DNA of 64,000 nt from Sipunculus nudus (taxonomy: Eukaryota; Annelida; Sipuncula; Golfingiida; Sipunculidae). Positions 25,231 through 37,295 of this stretch are shown here, in pieces (the stretch's first letter is position 1; the number at the start of each line of letters is the position of its first letter). The notes beneath the pieces were generated by a model that saw only the letters and a list, made by a program, of their open reading frames with translations, was not told where the DNA came from and made no database searches. The position numbers and the translations under genes are program-made. The stretch lies in assembly GCA_026874595.1 (NCBI GenBank), contig CM049314.1:70508300-70572299 (forward strand), written 5' to 3'.

Positions 25231-25609
25231 AGCTGGCGGGGTAAAAACCTCATTTGATTCCTGCGAGGAATTTAATAAGGCCAAGTCCTTTCAAGACTCC
25301 TGCGAGGAGTATCCTCTAAATAATGCTAAGTTTTTTATGACTGGCGAGAGTATCTAAATGAGGCCAGGTCCTCTTATGACAAACAGAAGTTTGTTTCTGC
25401 TGAGAAAAATTCCTCTGTTGAGCCCCATGTGGAATATGATTGTAATAAGGATGTAGATTCCTTTTGTGACTCTGAAAAATAGTTTACGACTGACAGTGAC
25501 TGTGTCAGTTCTTTGTTTGATGAAATTGAGGTAGTAGATTCCACTCCTGACTCTGAAATGGAGTTATTTTAGCCATTCTTACATGATGGTTTTGTATCAC
25601 TTTCAAGTG

Positions 25610-25905
25610 GTTCTTAAAATCTACCCCTATTAGAATTTTGAGGGACACTGGTTCAGGCCAAACTTTCATGTTGGCAAACACTTTGCCATTTTCTAATTGG
25701 TCTTTTACTGGTGCACATGCACTTGTTAATGGTGTGTTTTCAGACAAGCACACTTCAGTTCCGCTTCACAGTGTACATTTAAAATCAGATTTGATTCATG
25801 GGAATATTACTGTGGGCGTAAGATCTACTTTAACCTTTAAGGGAATATAGTTGCTACTAGGCAATGATGATGCAGGTGACAAAGTACAGCCTGTACCAAT
25901 GGTGA
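25610..25905 (+). pseudogene. Retroviral-type aspartic protease fragment
   Basis: The active-site phrase RDTGSGQTFML lies near 25638. A conserved LLGNDDAGDKV block follows near 25851-25890. An in-frame stop at 25848-25850 separates the two parts. Confidence 0.75.
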
Positions 25906-26269
25906 CAGAAAAGCCGTCACTTGATCAGGACACTGATCCTGAAAATCAGAAAATTCTTAGTTTGTATCCTTCATGTGCTGTAAGTAGATATATGGCCAAG
26001 AAAAACACACATGAGGAAAATAGTCCAGATAATAACACTCTGTGTGTCACTAGTGACTCGTCTAATGACTCTCTTGTACACGATCCAGCATTTTCAAGGT
26101 CAGAACTTATCGCGGAACAGCATAAGGACCCTGATATGTTTGTTTCCGAGGGCAGTTTCTAAAGATGAACTGTCACAGAACCACCAGAATGGCGACCACC
26201 TAATGTACGCTGATGATGAGTGGGCCATCAAACATCAAATAGTAGTGCCCAAAACTATCGCAATGGAAT

Positions 26270-27300
26270 TCTAAGCAAGGCCCATGAGGCTCCTTTGTCT
26301 GGCCATTTAGGTATAAATACAACTTTATACAGGGCAAGCCCAATCATAATCCTCCTAAAGCCCCACTTAGGCCTATTCTTGCTTTCGAGGGACCATTGAG
26401 TGGGATTATTGTTGACTGTGTTGGACCACTGCCCAAAAAAATCTGGACATGAATCCTTGCTAACAATTATGTGCGCATCTACAGGGTTCCCTGAGGCAAA
26501 ACCATTGCGCAAAAGACCAAGTTTTTTTTTACAATGTTTGGATTACCAAAATGCGTCCAGTCGGACTAAGGGTCTAATTTTATGTCTGGCTTATTCCAGA
26601 AAGTTATGCTAGAGCTAGGTATAAATCAGTACAGCCCTTCGCCATACCATCCTGAAAGTCATGGCGCCCTAGAGCGTTTTCACCAGACATTACAAAACAT
26701 GATTAGGACCTATTATTATGACACATTATTAAGACTGGGATGAAGGAATCCACCTATTGTGGTTTGCTGTCAGAGAATCCTTTCAAGAGTCCTTGGATTT
26801 CAGTCCTTTGAACTAGTTTTCGGACACTCAGTTCGAGGTCCATTAAAACTGCTTAAAGAAAAACTCTTGTGTGAAAATACTTATTCTCTTAGTTTATTGC
26901 AGTATATCACAGACTTTCGCGCTAAAAGTCTAATTTAAAATCTGCACAATGTAAAATGAAAACAAAGTATGACAAGCACACTCTAAGTAGAACGTTTGAG
27001 CCTGGCGAAAAGGTCCTTGCCTTATTATCCATCTCTGGCTGACTTCTGCAAGCTAGGTATTTTGGTCCTTACATTGTTGACAAGAGAGTCAGTGGTTTAA
27101 ATTATATACTGTTAACACCAGATAGGCGTAAGAATAAACAACTGTGCCATGTTAACATGTTGAAACCATATTATGACAGAAATAGCACATCAGATGTTGT
27201 ACAAAATGTTCCTGCTGTTGATTGTGTAAACACTGACCCTGACCTAGTTAAAGTAGATACTGATTGTAAATGAGATGTAGACATTCAGTGTGGAACAGTA
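26270..27300 (+). pseudogene. Integrase with GPY/F module, located before RT
   Basis: An HxxxxxxGHLG zinc-region fragment lies at about 26279-26310. The catalytic-core start GIIVDCVGPLPKKSG is at about 26403-26445. More core continues with stops through 26900. The C-terminal RYFGPYIV (GPY/F) and CHVNMLKPYY motifs are near 27056-27172. The same reading order is seen in copy 2. Confidence 0.85.
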
Positions 27301-27339
27301 CCACTATAAAACTCAGACTTGCTTAAAAACCTGGATGCC

Positions 27340-28378
27340 AAACTGTCACACCTTACCTAACATCAAAAACAAGACCTCAAGAACCTGCTGCAGAATTATG
27401 AACATTTGTTTAGTGACATTCACACGCGAACTAACATATTTTGCCATGATGTCGATGTTGGTAATGCAAGCGCAGTCAAGCAGCATCCTTAATAGACTAA
27501 ATTTAGAAAAGCAAAAGTATCTACAAGATGAGGTTCAATATTTGCTGGACAATGATTTTATTGAACATAGTAACAGTAACTGGAGTTCACCATGTATTCT
27601 TGTGCTTAAACATGATGGAAGTTAGCGTATGTGCACTGATTACCGAAAACTGAACTCTGTCACCAAGACTGACACGTTCCCGATTCAGTGGATCGATGAT
27701 TGTATTGATAGAGTCCGTAGCTCTAGATATGGCTCCAAGTTTGACTTGCTAAAAAGATTCTGGCAAGTTCCACTGACAGAACGAACAAAAGAAATGTCCG
27801 CATTTGTGACGCTGCAAGGACTGTACCATTATAAAGTTATGCCGTTTGGCATGAAAAACCCGCCAGCCACGTTCCAGCGCCTCATTCATATGGTTATTAA
27901 GGACATTTAGGACTGCGACACATATATTGATGACCTTATCGTGCACAGCGACACCTAGGAGAACCATCTGCTAATTCTTCGCGACCTCTTCGAAAGACTC
28001 AGCGAAGCACGTCTGACCATCAACTTAGTAAAATCCGAGTTTTGTCATGCACAAGTAATATTTTTGGGTCATATTGTAGGGCAGGGTCAAGTAAAACCTG
28101 TTGTTACTAAAATAAGTGCTATTTTTGCATTTTCTAAACCAGAAAACAAAAAGCAAATAATGCGTTTTCTTGGTATGGTTGGATACTACAGAAAGTTTTG
28201 TCCAAATTTTTCTGCTGTAGCTGAACCTTTAATTAATTTGTTAAAGAAGAAACAACAGTTTGTAAGGAATGTTCAGTGTAAACATGCATTTCAGAATTTG
28301 AAAAGCAATTCTGCAAAGTTCACCAGTTTTAGCAGCTCCAGACTTTTCTGTACCCTTTTAGTTAGCTGTACATGCTAG
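27340..28378 (+). pseudogene. Ty3/gypsy-type reverse transcriptase
   Basis: RT blocks appear in order: MCTDYRKLN, FDLLKRFWQVPL, VMPFGMKNPPATFQRL, YIDDLIVHSD (catalytic YIDD near 27923), FLGHIVGQGQVKP and the thumb MRFLGMVGYYRKF. Stops at 27623, 27908 and 27956 break the frame. RNase H begins after 28378 but stops within about 75 bp. Confidence 0.92.
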
Positions 28379-29561
28379 TGATACTGGTGCTAGTGCTGTT
28401 TTGTTACAAGAAGGCAGTGATGGCATAGATCATCTAATTTGATATTTTAAAGAAAGTTTAATGCATACCAGTTTAATTATACCATTTGAGATATAATAAA
28501 TATGATCTCTGACGTAGCCGAAAGATAAAAAGGTCCTTTTAAAATATGTTTTTGTAATGAACATGGTAGTATGAGCACTCAAGGTTTTTATTTTACATAT
28601 ATGTGTGTGTGTACGCGCGTGCGAATCACCCCCCCCCCCCCCCCTTGAAGATGAATAGATAAAAATTTACGCCACTGCACATGCAAAAACACCGTACTAC
28701 TGATTGGGTGATGTCATGTAAACACTCTAAAAATATGACCAGCTAAAATAAAGAGAGCTATTTATGGTAGGTCAGACTGACACATTACTTGTACTCTATG
28801 TTATTATGCAATCATTATACCTGTGCCAGCATGAGACATGAGAGACTAGCGTAAACATGGGCGTGAAGTTGGCTCGTGATTCAGTTTTAATCTTTCATCA
28901 TTCGACCAGACCCTAGATTCGTCAGTACCTAATTCATGATTTACGCTTCATGGCTTAAACTCTATTAAAAACTACCGTGAAAGTGGCGCCTCATATATTG
29001 GATTTTAGAATTATGAATAAATTTCTCCCACCGTCTCAAGCTGGCACCAACACCCGGGAAAAGAATTCATACCTATGATTAAAATCTAAAATCCCCCTTT
29101 TAGCAAAAAGCAAAGCTACATATTAATGGCCTTTCTATTTATTTGAAGAATTCTATTTGAATTATATAAAAATAAATATCATTCTCTGAATAGTGAGCCC
29201 ATTATCCAGAATTGTTTATCTGGTCTCATCAAGAGTTTTTCGGCAAATTCACTCAGTCGGTACACTGACCCAATTACGTCTACTAACAAAAGCATTTGAA
29301 AATCTGACTGACGCCCATCAATACTTTTCTACTTACTCTAAAATCTGCTGCAGGTGGCCTTGATGTACCAGTTTTTATTGTGTTGAAGCTACCATCAAAT
29401 AAATAGATCTATTAAATTTAAGTATTATTACTGCCCATCTTATTATAATTTCCGTTGACCACAGGTGCCCTATATTTCTATATTTTGCAAGTGTTTATTG
29501 ACTCTTTGGTAGAGAGGGCCCATCTTGTGGTAAAAAGTTTTGCCAGAGGTTTATGCGCGGA

Positions 29562-29572
29562 GGACGCGAACC
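29562..29572 (-). other. Perfect Pol III B-box-like motif (GGTTCGCGTCC)
   Basis: On the minus strand it is preceded by GTGGTGGCGTAAAG, reminiscent of a tRNA A box but too close. A degenerate tRNA-derived SINE fragment is possible. It is not a functional tRNA. Confidence 0.3.
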
Positions 29573-29917
29573 CTTTACGCCACCACGCTCCACTTACACA
29601 ATATATAGATAACATCATTGCATGGTAAGCTGAGATGCAAAACCGTGCTTGATTATTGGTGGGATGAAGAAATGATTACTACCGTTACAAGTAAATGATG
29701 AACATTTTAACCATATGCTACACATATATTTTGATCTACATGGTCCCTTCAAAACTCACAATAGGATAATTGATAACCCGTATAGGTGGTAAGCTCATTA
29801 GCATCTTTGACACATTATTTTATTAAATATGCAACACAGGTAAGCTCATTAGCATATTTAGACGATAAATTGAACCTCAATACAGGTATGCCAACCTTGA
29901 TACTCTGGACGCTTTCC

Positions 29918-29922
<5 letters not shown>

Positions 29923-29992
<70 letters not shown>
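29923..29992. repeat. (AT)n microsatellite, about 35 units
   Basis: Uninterrupted AT dinucleotides, the longest such run in the window. Confidence 0.95.
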
Positions 29993-29994
<2 letters not shown>

Positions 29995-30129
29995 TAAGAC
30001 CTTTTCGTTCCACTTGAGTTCGCAGCTTGATTAGTCATCTGTAGCGTCAGGAGGGAGCGGTCAATGTGAGTATATATTTATTTATAAAACATCTTGCACT
30101 GTCGTGTGTGATACGCCGATGTCCTAGAT

Positions 30130-30131
30130 AA

Positions 30132-30165
<34 letters not shown>

Positions 30166-30184
30166 TAGATTAGATTAGATATAT

Positions 30185-30247
<63 letters not shown>

Positions 30248-30365
30248 GATAGAATAAGATAAAATGAGATAAGATAAGATAAGATTTATCTAGATTAGAT
30301 TAGATTAGATTTGATTAGATATTAGATTAGATATTAGATTAGATATCAGATTAGATTAGATAGAC
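30130..30365. repeat. Compound GATA / AGATT / AGATA microsatellite
   Basis: Two GATA blocks (about 30131-30161 and 30185-30246) are separated by TAGAT pentamers and followed by AAGATA, AGATT and ATTAGAT variants. Confidence 0.93.
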
Positions 30366-32805
30366 TACGACTGGTTTTACCTGAAAATGTGTGTGTGTGT
30401 GTGTGATTATAAATGTGTATCTTTAACAACCTTTTCATATAACCTTTCATCAGTGAGTAGATATGTAATTTAAGGTTGTTTCATATACTATGCATCTGTT
30501 TTCATTTTATATGCATTCCAGTATTTTATGTTTATGTATACATGTGTGATAATCGCCTATGCATGTACACTGGATATGCTTTTTGTTTCGATTGTAAACA
30601 AAATGTGATGTTATTGTTTCAGTTAAAAAGCTGGAATTTTAAACGTGGAAGCGGTTACCTCCAACCAAAAAAAGAGAATAAATCACTTTAGTATACTGAG
30701 TATTCAATAACCTCCGTTTTTCTGGTCAAACTGCCATCACAAGATTGATTTGAACCATAAAACCAGCTATACTGAATTTTTGCAGGAGCCTGTCACGACA
30801 CATTGCAGGTATCACCAGCACAAACGGATGTTCTTCGAGGTACCGGTCACTTTACACTGATGTTGAAAGCGCTTGGTAACACAGACTTTTTTCACCCCCA
30901 TTGGAATACACACGATGCAATCGTCAGCTTTCAACACAGTCTTTATACTTACTTTCCTGAGGTCAGTTATCCCCCACTGCCTGCTGTTTCCTGTATTGCG
31001 TGCTGCACGAGCTTGCCCCGCATAGCTATGTTTGTTTACACGCGCTAAGCCAATCAGATTTCATCTACCAGTTCTGCAGATTTTTTTTTTTTAAACGCAG
31101 AGCCAATCAGATTTTACTTTATCCAGCGCAAACTGACTGGGTGTTGCCAAACCTTAAAAATCCTGCTTTTTCTCACAGCGTGTGAGTGGAAGGTCATTGG
31201 GCTGGGAGGTCACGCGCTGTGTTCAGAGGTTAGGTCTGACCATACTGTCGTGTGGATCAAATCTGTAATCAACCTGTCAGCGTACCTTTTCTAGCAGGTG
31301 TATGTAAATCTCAACCAACGTGAAGTTTTAAGTCAGGAACAAACAACCGGATGAAACCAAACGAGAATCCCGGGACATTGTCAGGAAAACTGAATAATAT
31401 TGGTCTTGTTAAATATTTACAATCAAAATAATCTGTGCAGCGACTGGTGAAACAATATTATAAGTATACTTTGTAACAAATGGTTGACGGCAATAGGCTT
31501 TGCTAACCTCAGAACATTGATCCAAACGGATCCGCCAAAATTTATCCGAAAGGTACCGGTTAAAGACTGCCTTGTTCATACACATTTTTTTAAACCATAG
31601 ATTTGGTTAAATTTTATAATTTCAGAGATTTTATCTATTTGTGTGCGTGCTTGATCACTAGCCGCACCCTGCCACCCAAACGTCTATTAACTAAATACGT
31701 TGAGGTGGCAGTACAAGCTATTGAATTCGCATCAATTCTAGTATATGCAGATCTGCTTGTCCAACTGTCATTTGTCCCCTGTAAAATAATAAATATTATA
31801 ATCACGGTCGACTTAAGTGTATTCATGCGGCAGTTATTTATTACGAAGCTGGTTTTACTCGGAATGTTTGTCTCTTCGTCCTGCAAGACGGCTTGATAGC
31901 TTCGAATGAATCAGTGCCAAAGAGAAGAAAGGAGGTAATTAATGTAATTAGTTTTGTGTGACATTTTTTCTTCATTATTTAGATAACAAAACAGAAACAC
32001 GTAAGCCTCTGATGTCATATACTAGCTAACAGCATATATTTTGATCCGATCCTTAGAATTGGTTTTCTATTATGACTTGCATCACAACTCTCAGACCCCT
32101 ATCAGTTTATTTTAGAAGGCCTGAGAGTGTCATGTTGTCATGGCTAGCTTGCCCACACGTTTGTAAGTCCTCGCATGGCTTACTGTGTATCCTGTTGCGG
32201 CGTACTTAACCAGTGAAGTCTGAAATTAGAGATCACCAACAAAGCGCATACCTCCACCGGTACCTTCATCCGTATTACTACCATAAACCTAACTCCCAAA
32301 GATTTAAATATCTGTTCTGTAGCCTATAGCCCATCCTTCCGAAAAATTTCATTAAAAAATACATGAAGTGTTTGGGACACAATACGTAACATTCTGGACG
32401 TGTATACAGGGATAAAAAGGATTTTATAGGATTGCAATACAATGTGAAATTTATAGATCTTTATAAAAAATAAGATGAATGTTATAACATGATATAATAA
32501 ATCTGATTTCAGTCAATCTGTATAATAAATTGACTGAACTCTAAGCCAATTTGTAATCTGTCTGTAATTGTTGTTACGATACATGATCCTTAAGCTTTAA
32601 ATCATAAAAATAACTTGGGGAAACTTAAAATTTAGTGAGTAAAATCCATCTACGCAACGTTTAAACCTATCAGAACTTTTAAAATCTTCTTATCATTTAA
32701 ATATTTGGAACTTTATACGTGAGTACCTATCTTTGTTTGTTTTTTTTAGAACTTGCGTTTCGAATTTCGAAAGGGTGTCACATAATCTATGACAGAGCCT
32801 ACAAT

Positions 32806-32918
32806 ATGGATTACATTCGAATAGTGTTTTCAAGTTGTTTCCTTTACTGTCAGCTTCTGTGTTTTGTACAAAGTAATCCATACATAATCTCAGACAAAAC
32901 ACAGGTCAACACAACGAG
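32806..32918 (+). CDS. Channel exon 1: signal peptide
   Basis: [11 protein letters not shown] then a hydrophobic run. Ends ACGAG|gtgaga, phase 2, completing an Arg codon with the first base of exon 2. A polypyrimidine tract and AG at 32748-32749 suggest the exon starts at 32750 with 56 bp of 5' UTR. In-frame sequence upstream of that AG is therefore probably intron. Confidence 0.8.
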
Positions 32919-35900
32919 GTGAGAATTCATGTGTTTAAGGCAACATCCCTGGCGAAAGCCTTAGCCCTTAATAAAAAAATGGAACTCAGAACTCATTTTA
33001 AATTAATATTAGGTCCCTGACCTTAATACCAATTTAAACCTGGTGTAGAAACCTATCTGGTAGTTAAAGTATTCATGCATTCACATTCTTCATAAAAAAA
33101 AATTTAACATTTTAAAAAACTTAAATATGTTTAAAATGAAATGTTACATTAGAAAGAAACAGAGGATGGAGAAAAAACTAAAACAAATACTGAGATATTG
33201 CCATCTGATATGCTGTTACTGATTGCCTAAATCGTGAAAAACCGTTTAAAACATTTCAAAACAAGTTAAAATTTCATGTAAAAATTAATATAAAATGTAA
33301 TATGAAATAAAATGTTAATTTCATAAAAAACATATAATGTTATAAATAGTTCTGTACCAGTTTTAAAATTATATATGCCTTATGGTTACTAATATACATT
33401 TGGAACAACTTTTGGATTCATTTTAAATATAGGGGCTTTTTGCCAGGGATCAGGGATGCTACCTTAAATAACTTTTATTAATAACATTTGCTAATGAATA
33501 TATTCTTCATCTAAGCTAACAACATGATGCGCATCACTATTGTATCAAAGTCAATTTATGAAACAAATGTTAACTGTTTTATTTATATCATTCGAGAAAA
33601 CAATAGCAGGAGCTGAAGAGTTAAATTATAATTTATCAATGCATATATCAAGTATTCGCTAGTATATCATATATTTAATTATATCAAACTTCGCATATGT
33701 AAATGCTATGTTTTATACTTAGCAAATGAATAAACAAAATGAAATAATCAGACGCTAAACGTTCTGACGATACCAAACTCTGCCGGCATAATCGCGGTGA
33801 TTCCGTCAATGGATTTGATCTTCTAATTGACGTCCACTGGTCCCCGTGTAACCAAGATTTCTTTTAAACCACAATTGGTCTATATCTAATAGATTGGACA
33901 TTTTATCTCTTTCATTTCAGGGCCTCCGTCCTAGACGAACTTTTTTCTGGTTATGACCGTCGTCTGCCACCAGGGTTTAACGAAGGTGAGCACGTGATCA
34001 GTCACGTGATATTAGATGCATTTTTAATCAGGTCAGATGATAAATATGTTAAATGAGATGTATAAAAGTAAAAGTACAAACTGATTTTTCCCCTTCGTTT
34101 TAAGCGAATAAGGCAAAATGAATACGTGATCTATCACGAGATGTATTGATCACTTGACGTGAGAAGCATTTGTCATTCACGTTATCTGAAATGAATGAAA
34201 AACATGCGGTGTTAATTATTTCGACTATCATCATCTTAAATTCTTTTATTCTTCTTTATTCAGGCAAAGCTACCACAGTTGACGTGAATCTTTGGATTCT
34301 CAGCTTCGATTCCATATCGGAGGTTTCAATGGTAAGTAAATTGTAGTCGAATGTCATTTTATTCCAACATTTTAGTATCGTTTTATTACGGACAGATTTA
34401 TTACATAAAATGTAAATCGGTACGTCAGTCTTATAAAATAAAATGAAGTATGACTGTCAGTATACATTTGTCTGTATCAAATTCCAATACGATATCGGGA
34501 GATATCGCGGCTTTATTTCACATCACCTGTGACATTTGTCATTGAAAAGATATAAAATAAACATAAAAAGTCAGAATGTCTTTTTTTGTTTTAATATATA
34601 CCATTCTAAAAAAAATTTTTTTTAAATTAATACATGGTATAATTTATGTTGTTATCAAATGTTGAAAACAGAGGATCGAGTAATTTAAATCACACAGATC
34701 GCAAAATTACTTAAATAAAATCTTTCATATGTGTTTTATGTATTCAGTGATGATTGGTTTTACTGTAGGATAATAATAACTAGCACCATTGCTTTGTGAT
34801 AGCGTAAGTGATATTTTACAGGATTTCGTGATATCGTTGTACTTTCGACAATCATGGTTGGACAAACGCCTCCGGTATGAACATCTTCTTAACGTGACGT
34901 CACTGGAACTGGACCGCTCTTTCGTAGCCTCGTTGTGGGTGCCTGACCTTTTCTTTCATAACGAAAAGAAAGGATATTTACATGACATCACAGTACCCAA
35001 CCGCCTGCTACGAATAAAAAGTAATGGACGGGTAATCTACAGTGTTCGGTAAGATATACAGTCATGGACATAGCATGTATATAGAATATATAATAATATT
35101 GTCTCTAGAATTCATTGTGAAGTGACATATTGAGTTATAAAAGAGAATTAGAAAAATTAGAAAATCATATTGGTATGGGCCGAATCATATTCCACAGGGC
35201 CTATGGACAGATATCCAAATGTGAATGTGAAATATTGAAAAAAAAATGATATATTGAGCAAAAAAGAACATTTTCAGCGTTTTTTCTTGAATAATAAAGA
35301 TTTTATAGTCGTAGGCATACTAAATGTAAACCCTTTTGCAAACTGGAAGTGAAGTAGGAGCCTACAAGGATACCTACACAAGGAACCTAATCAAACTTTT
35401 CTTGGATCTACACAGCGTTACGGTATACCAAGGCGGTCTATATGTGAGCTGCAAAACAAATATGGTCCTAATACCAATGAATGGCCCAGTCTTCTGTCGT
35501 TACAAAGTAACTGCACTATGTCATTATGGTATATAATCCTTTAAATTAAAATACATTATTGTGATCCGGATGAAACCAGAATCTTTCGAATCGTCCATTT
35601 GGTGTGTCCCTAACAAACGTACCAAACATAATACCTCGGCAAAGGGAAAATAAAAAAATCTAACAACATCTTGACCAATAGAAACATGGAGCCAATATAA
35701 CAGTTGTTGTAGAATACTTCATCCTTTACTTCTCGCTGTACTTAACAGTTGCAATTGAACCCTCCAACTTTTTTTTCTATATTTACCATGTTCAGATTCA
35801 CGCCAGCCTGTATAAATTGACCATTTTAATTCAAACCTTTAACATAAAAAATCATTTACGAACAGTTAATACTAACAGTCTAGATATACATTTGTCAGAG

Positions 35901-37239
35901 AGTTAAATGTGATGTTTTCCAATACATTTTTAAATTAGAAGATAGATCATACCCACAATTATATACGAGTACTGAAAAGGTGTTCCACATACACAACTGG
36001 TAGGTCAATTATCTGTTCTTATACTTCTTGAGTGCAAATTATTGACACAAGCCGGCGGAATATTTATATCAAAGTTTTTTTTTAAGTCTGAAGAACCCAT
36101 TATGGTTCTACATGTAACCCTTTTTTCTGGGAGTGCAGGGGTTCCGCCGATTTTTATATTTCCTACATTTTCTTGTATTGTCCTATGAAAAAGTAGGAAA
36201 TATAATTTCCTATATTTTCAAGCATTAAGTCTGTAATCACCTATATTTTCCTATATTTTTTATTGCACAATTGAGTTCTTACATAATGGATATTGTTGAA
36301 CAGTTATGGTTATATAAACATATTAAAAAAATTACAGCTCTTTTGTAGAACTGTCAATATAAGTAATGCAGTCATATAAACCAGTTAAACAGACATTTAG
36401 AAGCTGTTTTCAGGACTGATGGCCATGCAAATATAGCTTGCAAACCACGATTGTGCAAACAATAACTTTGTCTCGAGCCCTTATTTAAAATTCCAATAAT
36501 TTTAGGAGCCTGGTGTTAGTCATGTGGCGTGCGCACTAGTTTTACGTTTTGCTCCACTAATTGTACCCGGTGCAAGTTTATATCCACTTGTATACAGGAG
36601 TAAGGAAACAGTTTTAGAATAAAATATTGCAGATACACATAATATTGCATAACTTTTTCGTGTGCTTTAGTCTTATTTTGGATTATTTTTTTTACCATGG
36701 AGGTTGACCATGACCCTGTCTTGTCCCATGCGGCTTCACAGTTTCCCGTTTGATCATCAAAAGTGTCCTCTTTTCATCGAGAGCTGTAAGTGTCCCAGAC
36801 CTGGCTATAAACGGCAGATATAATGCAGGTTTATATTAAAATAAATCACATAAGCGTCACATTTTGACTTTATCAGTCAGCAGACATTTTAATTTATGAA
36901 TATTGCAGCGAATTTTCTAAAATATTTAAAAACTCTCATTAATGAAATGAATAACATGATATATTATACAATCAGTGGCTATATAAACATAAAACATCGG
37001 GTGTTATGTAACAGATTTTTTTATTTATGCACATTTGCTTTAACAACAGCGTTAACAGGGACATAAATATGTTTGCTTCTTGGTCTCCTATCGCTTTTTG
37101 TTCATCTGCGTAACCAGTTGATATTAAAAGTCTTATGATAAACTGATTTCTGTTTTCGTTTATTTAGCTAACATATAGATGAAAGTGTTTAATTACATAT
37201 AGAAGTAGTTGTAATATTTTTATTGTTAATTTATTATTA

Positions 37240-37295
<56 letters not shown>

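Larger units (their letters stand above)
24668..28455 (+). mobile_element. Gmr1-like Ty3/gypsy retrotransposon, copy 1 (truncated, decayed)
   Basis: Order along the strand: SCAN-like gag end, CCHC knuckle, protease, integrase with GPY/F module, reverse transcriptase, start of RNase H. Integrase lies before RT, unlike most Ty3/gypsy elements but as in the Gmr1 group. The 5' part of gag and the LTR are missing, cut at the foldback 24496-24667. The 3' end stops within RNase H near 28455. Many in-frame stops and frameshifts make it non-functional. A second copy on the other strand (55332-64000) and a gag-only copy (49855-51391) confirm the family. Confidence 0.9.
28456..32749. other. Intergenic DNA with simple repeats
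   Basis: Poly(C) lies at 28629-28644, (AT)n at 29923-29992 and a compound GATA/AGATT array at 30130-30365. A short phrase GGTAAGCTCATTAGCAT occurs twice, near 29788 and 29838. No gene is supported. Untranslated exons of the channel gene could be here but are not recognisable. Confidence 0.5.

Noticed and set aside
30803-31185. Coding exons upstream of the channel gene
   Set aside because: The frames show no Cys-loop or other family sequence and do not join in phase to exon 1.
32719-32805. Upstream in-frame ATG for the channel gene
   Set aside because: A polypyrimidine tract and AG at 32748-32749 mark a 3' splice site between it and the signal peptide, so it is probably intronic.
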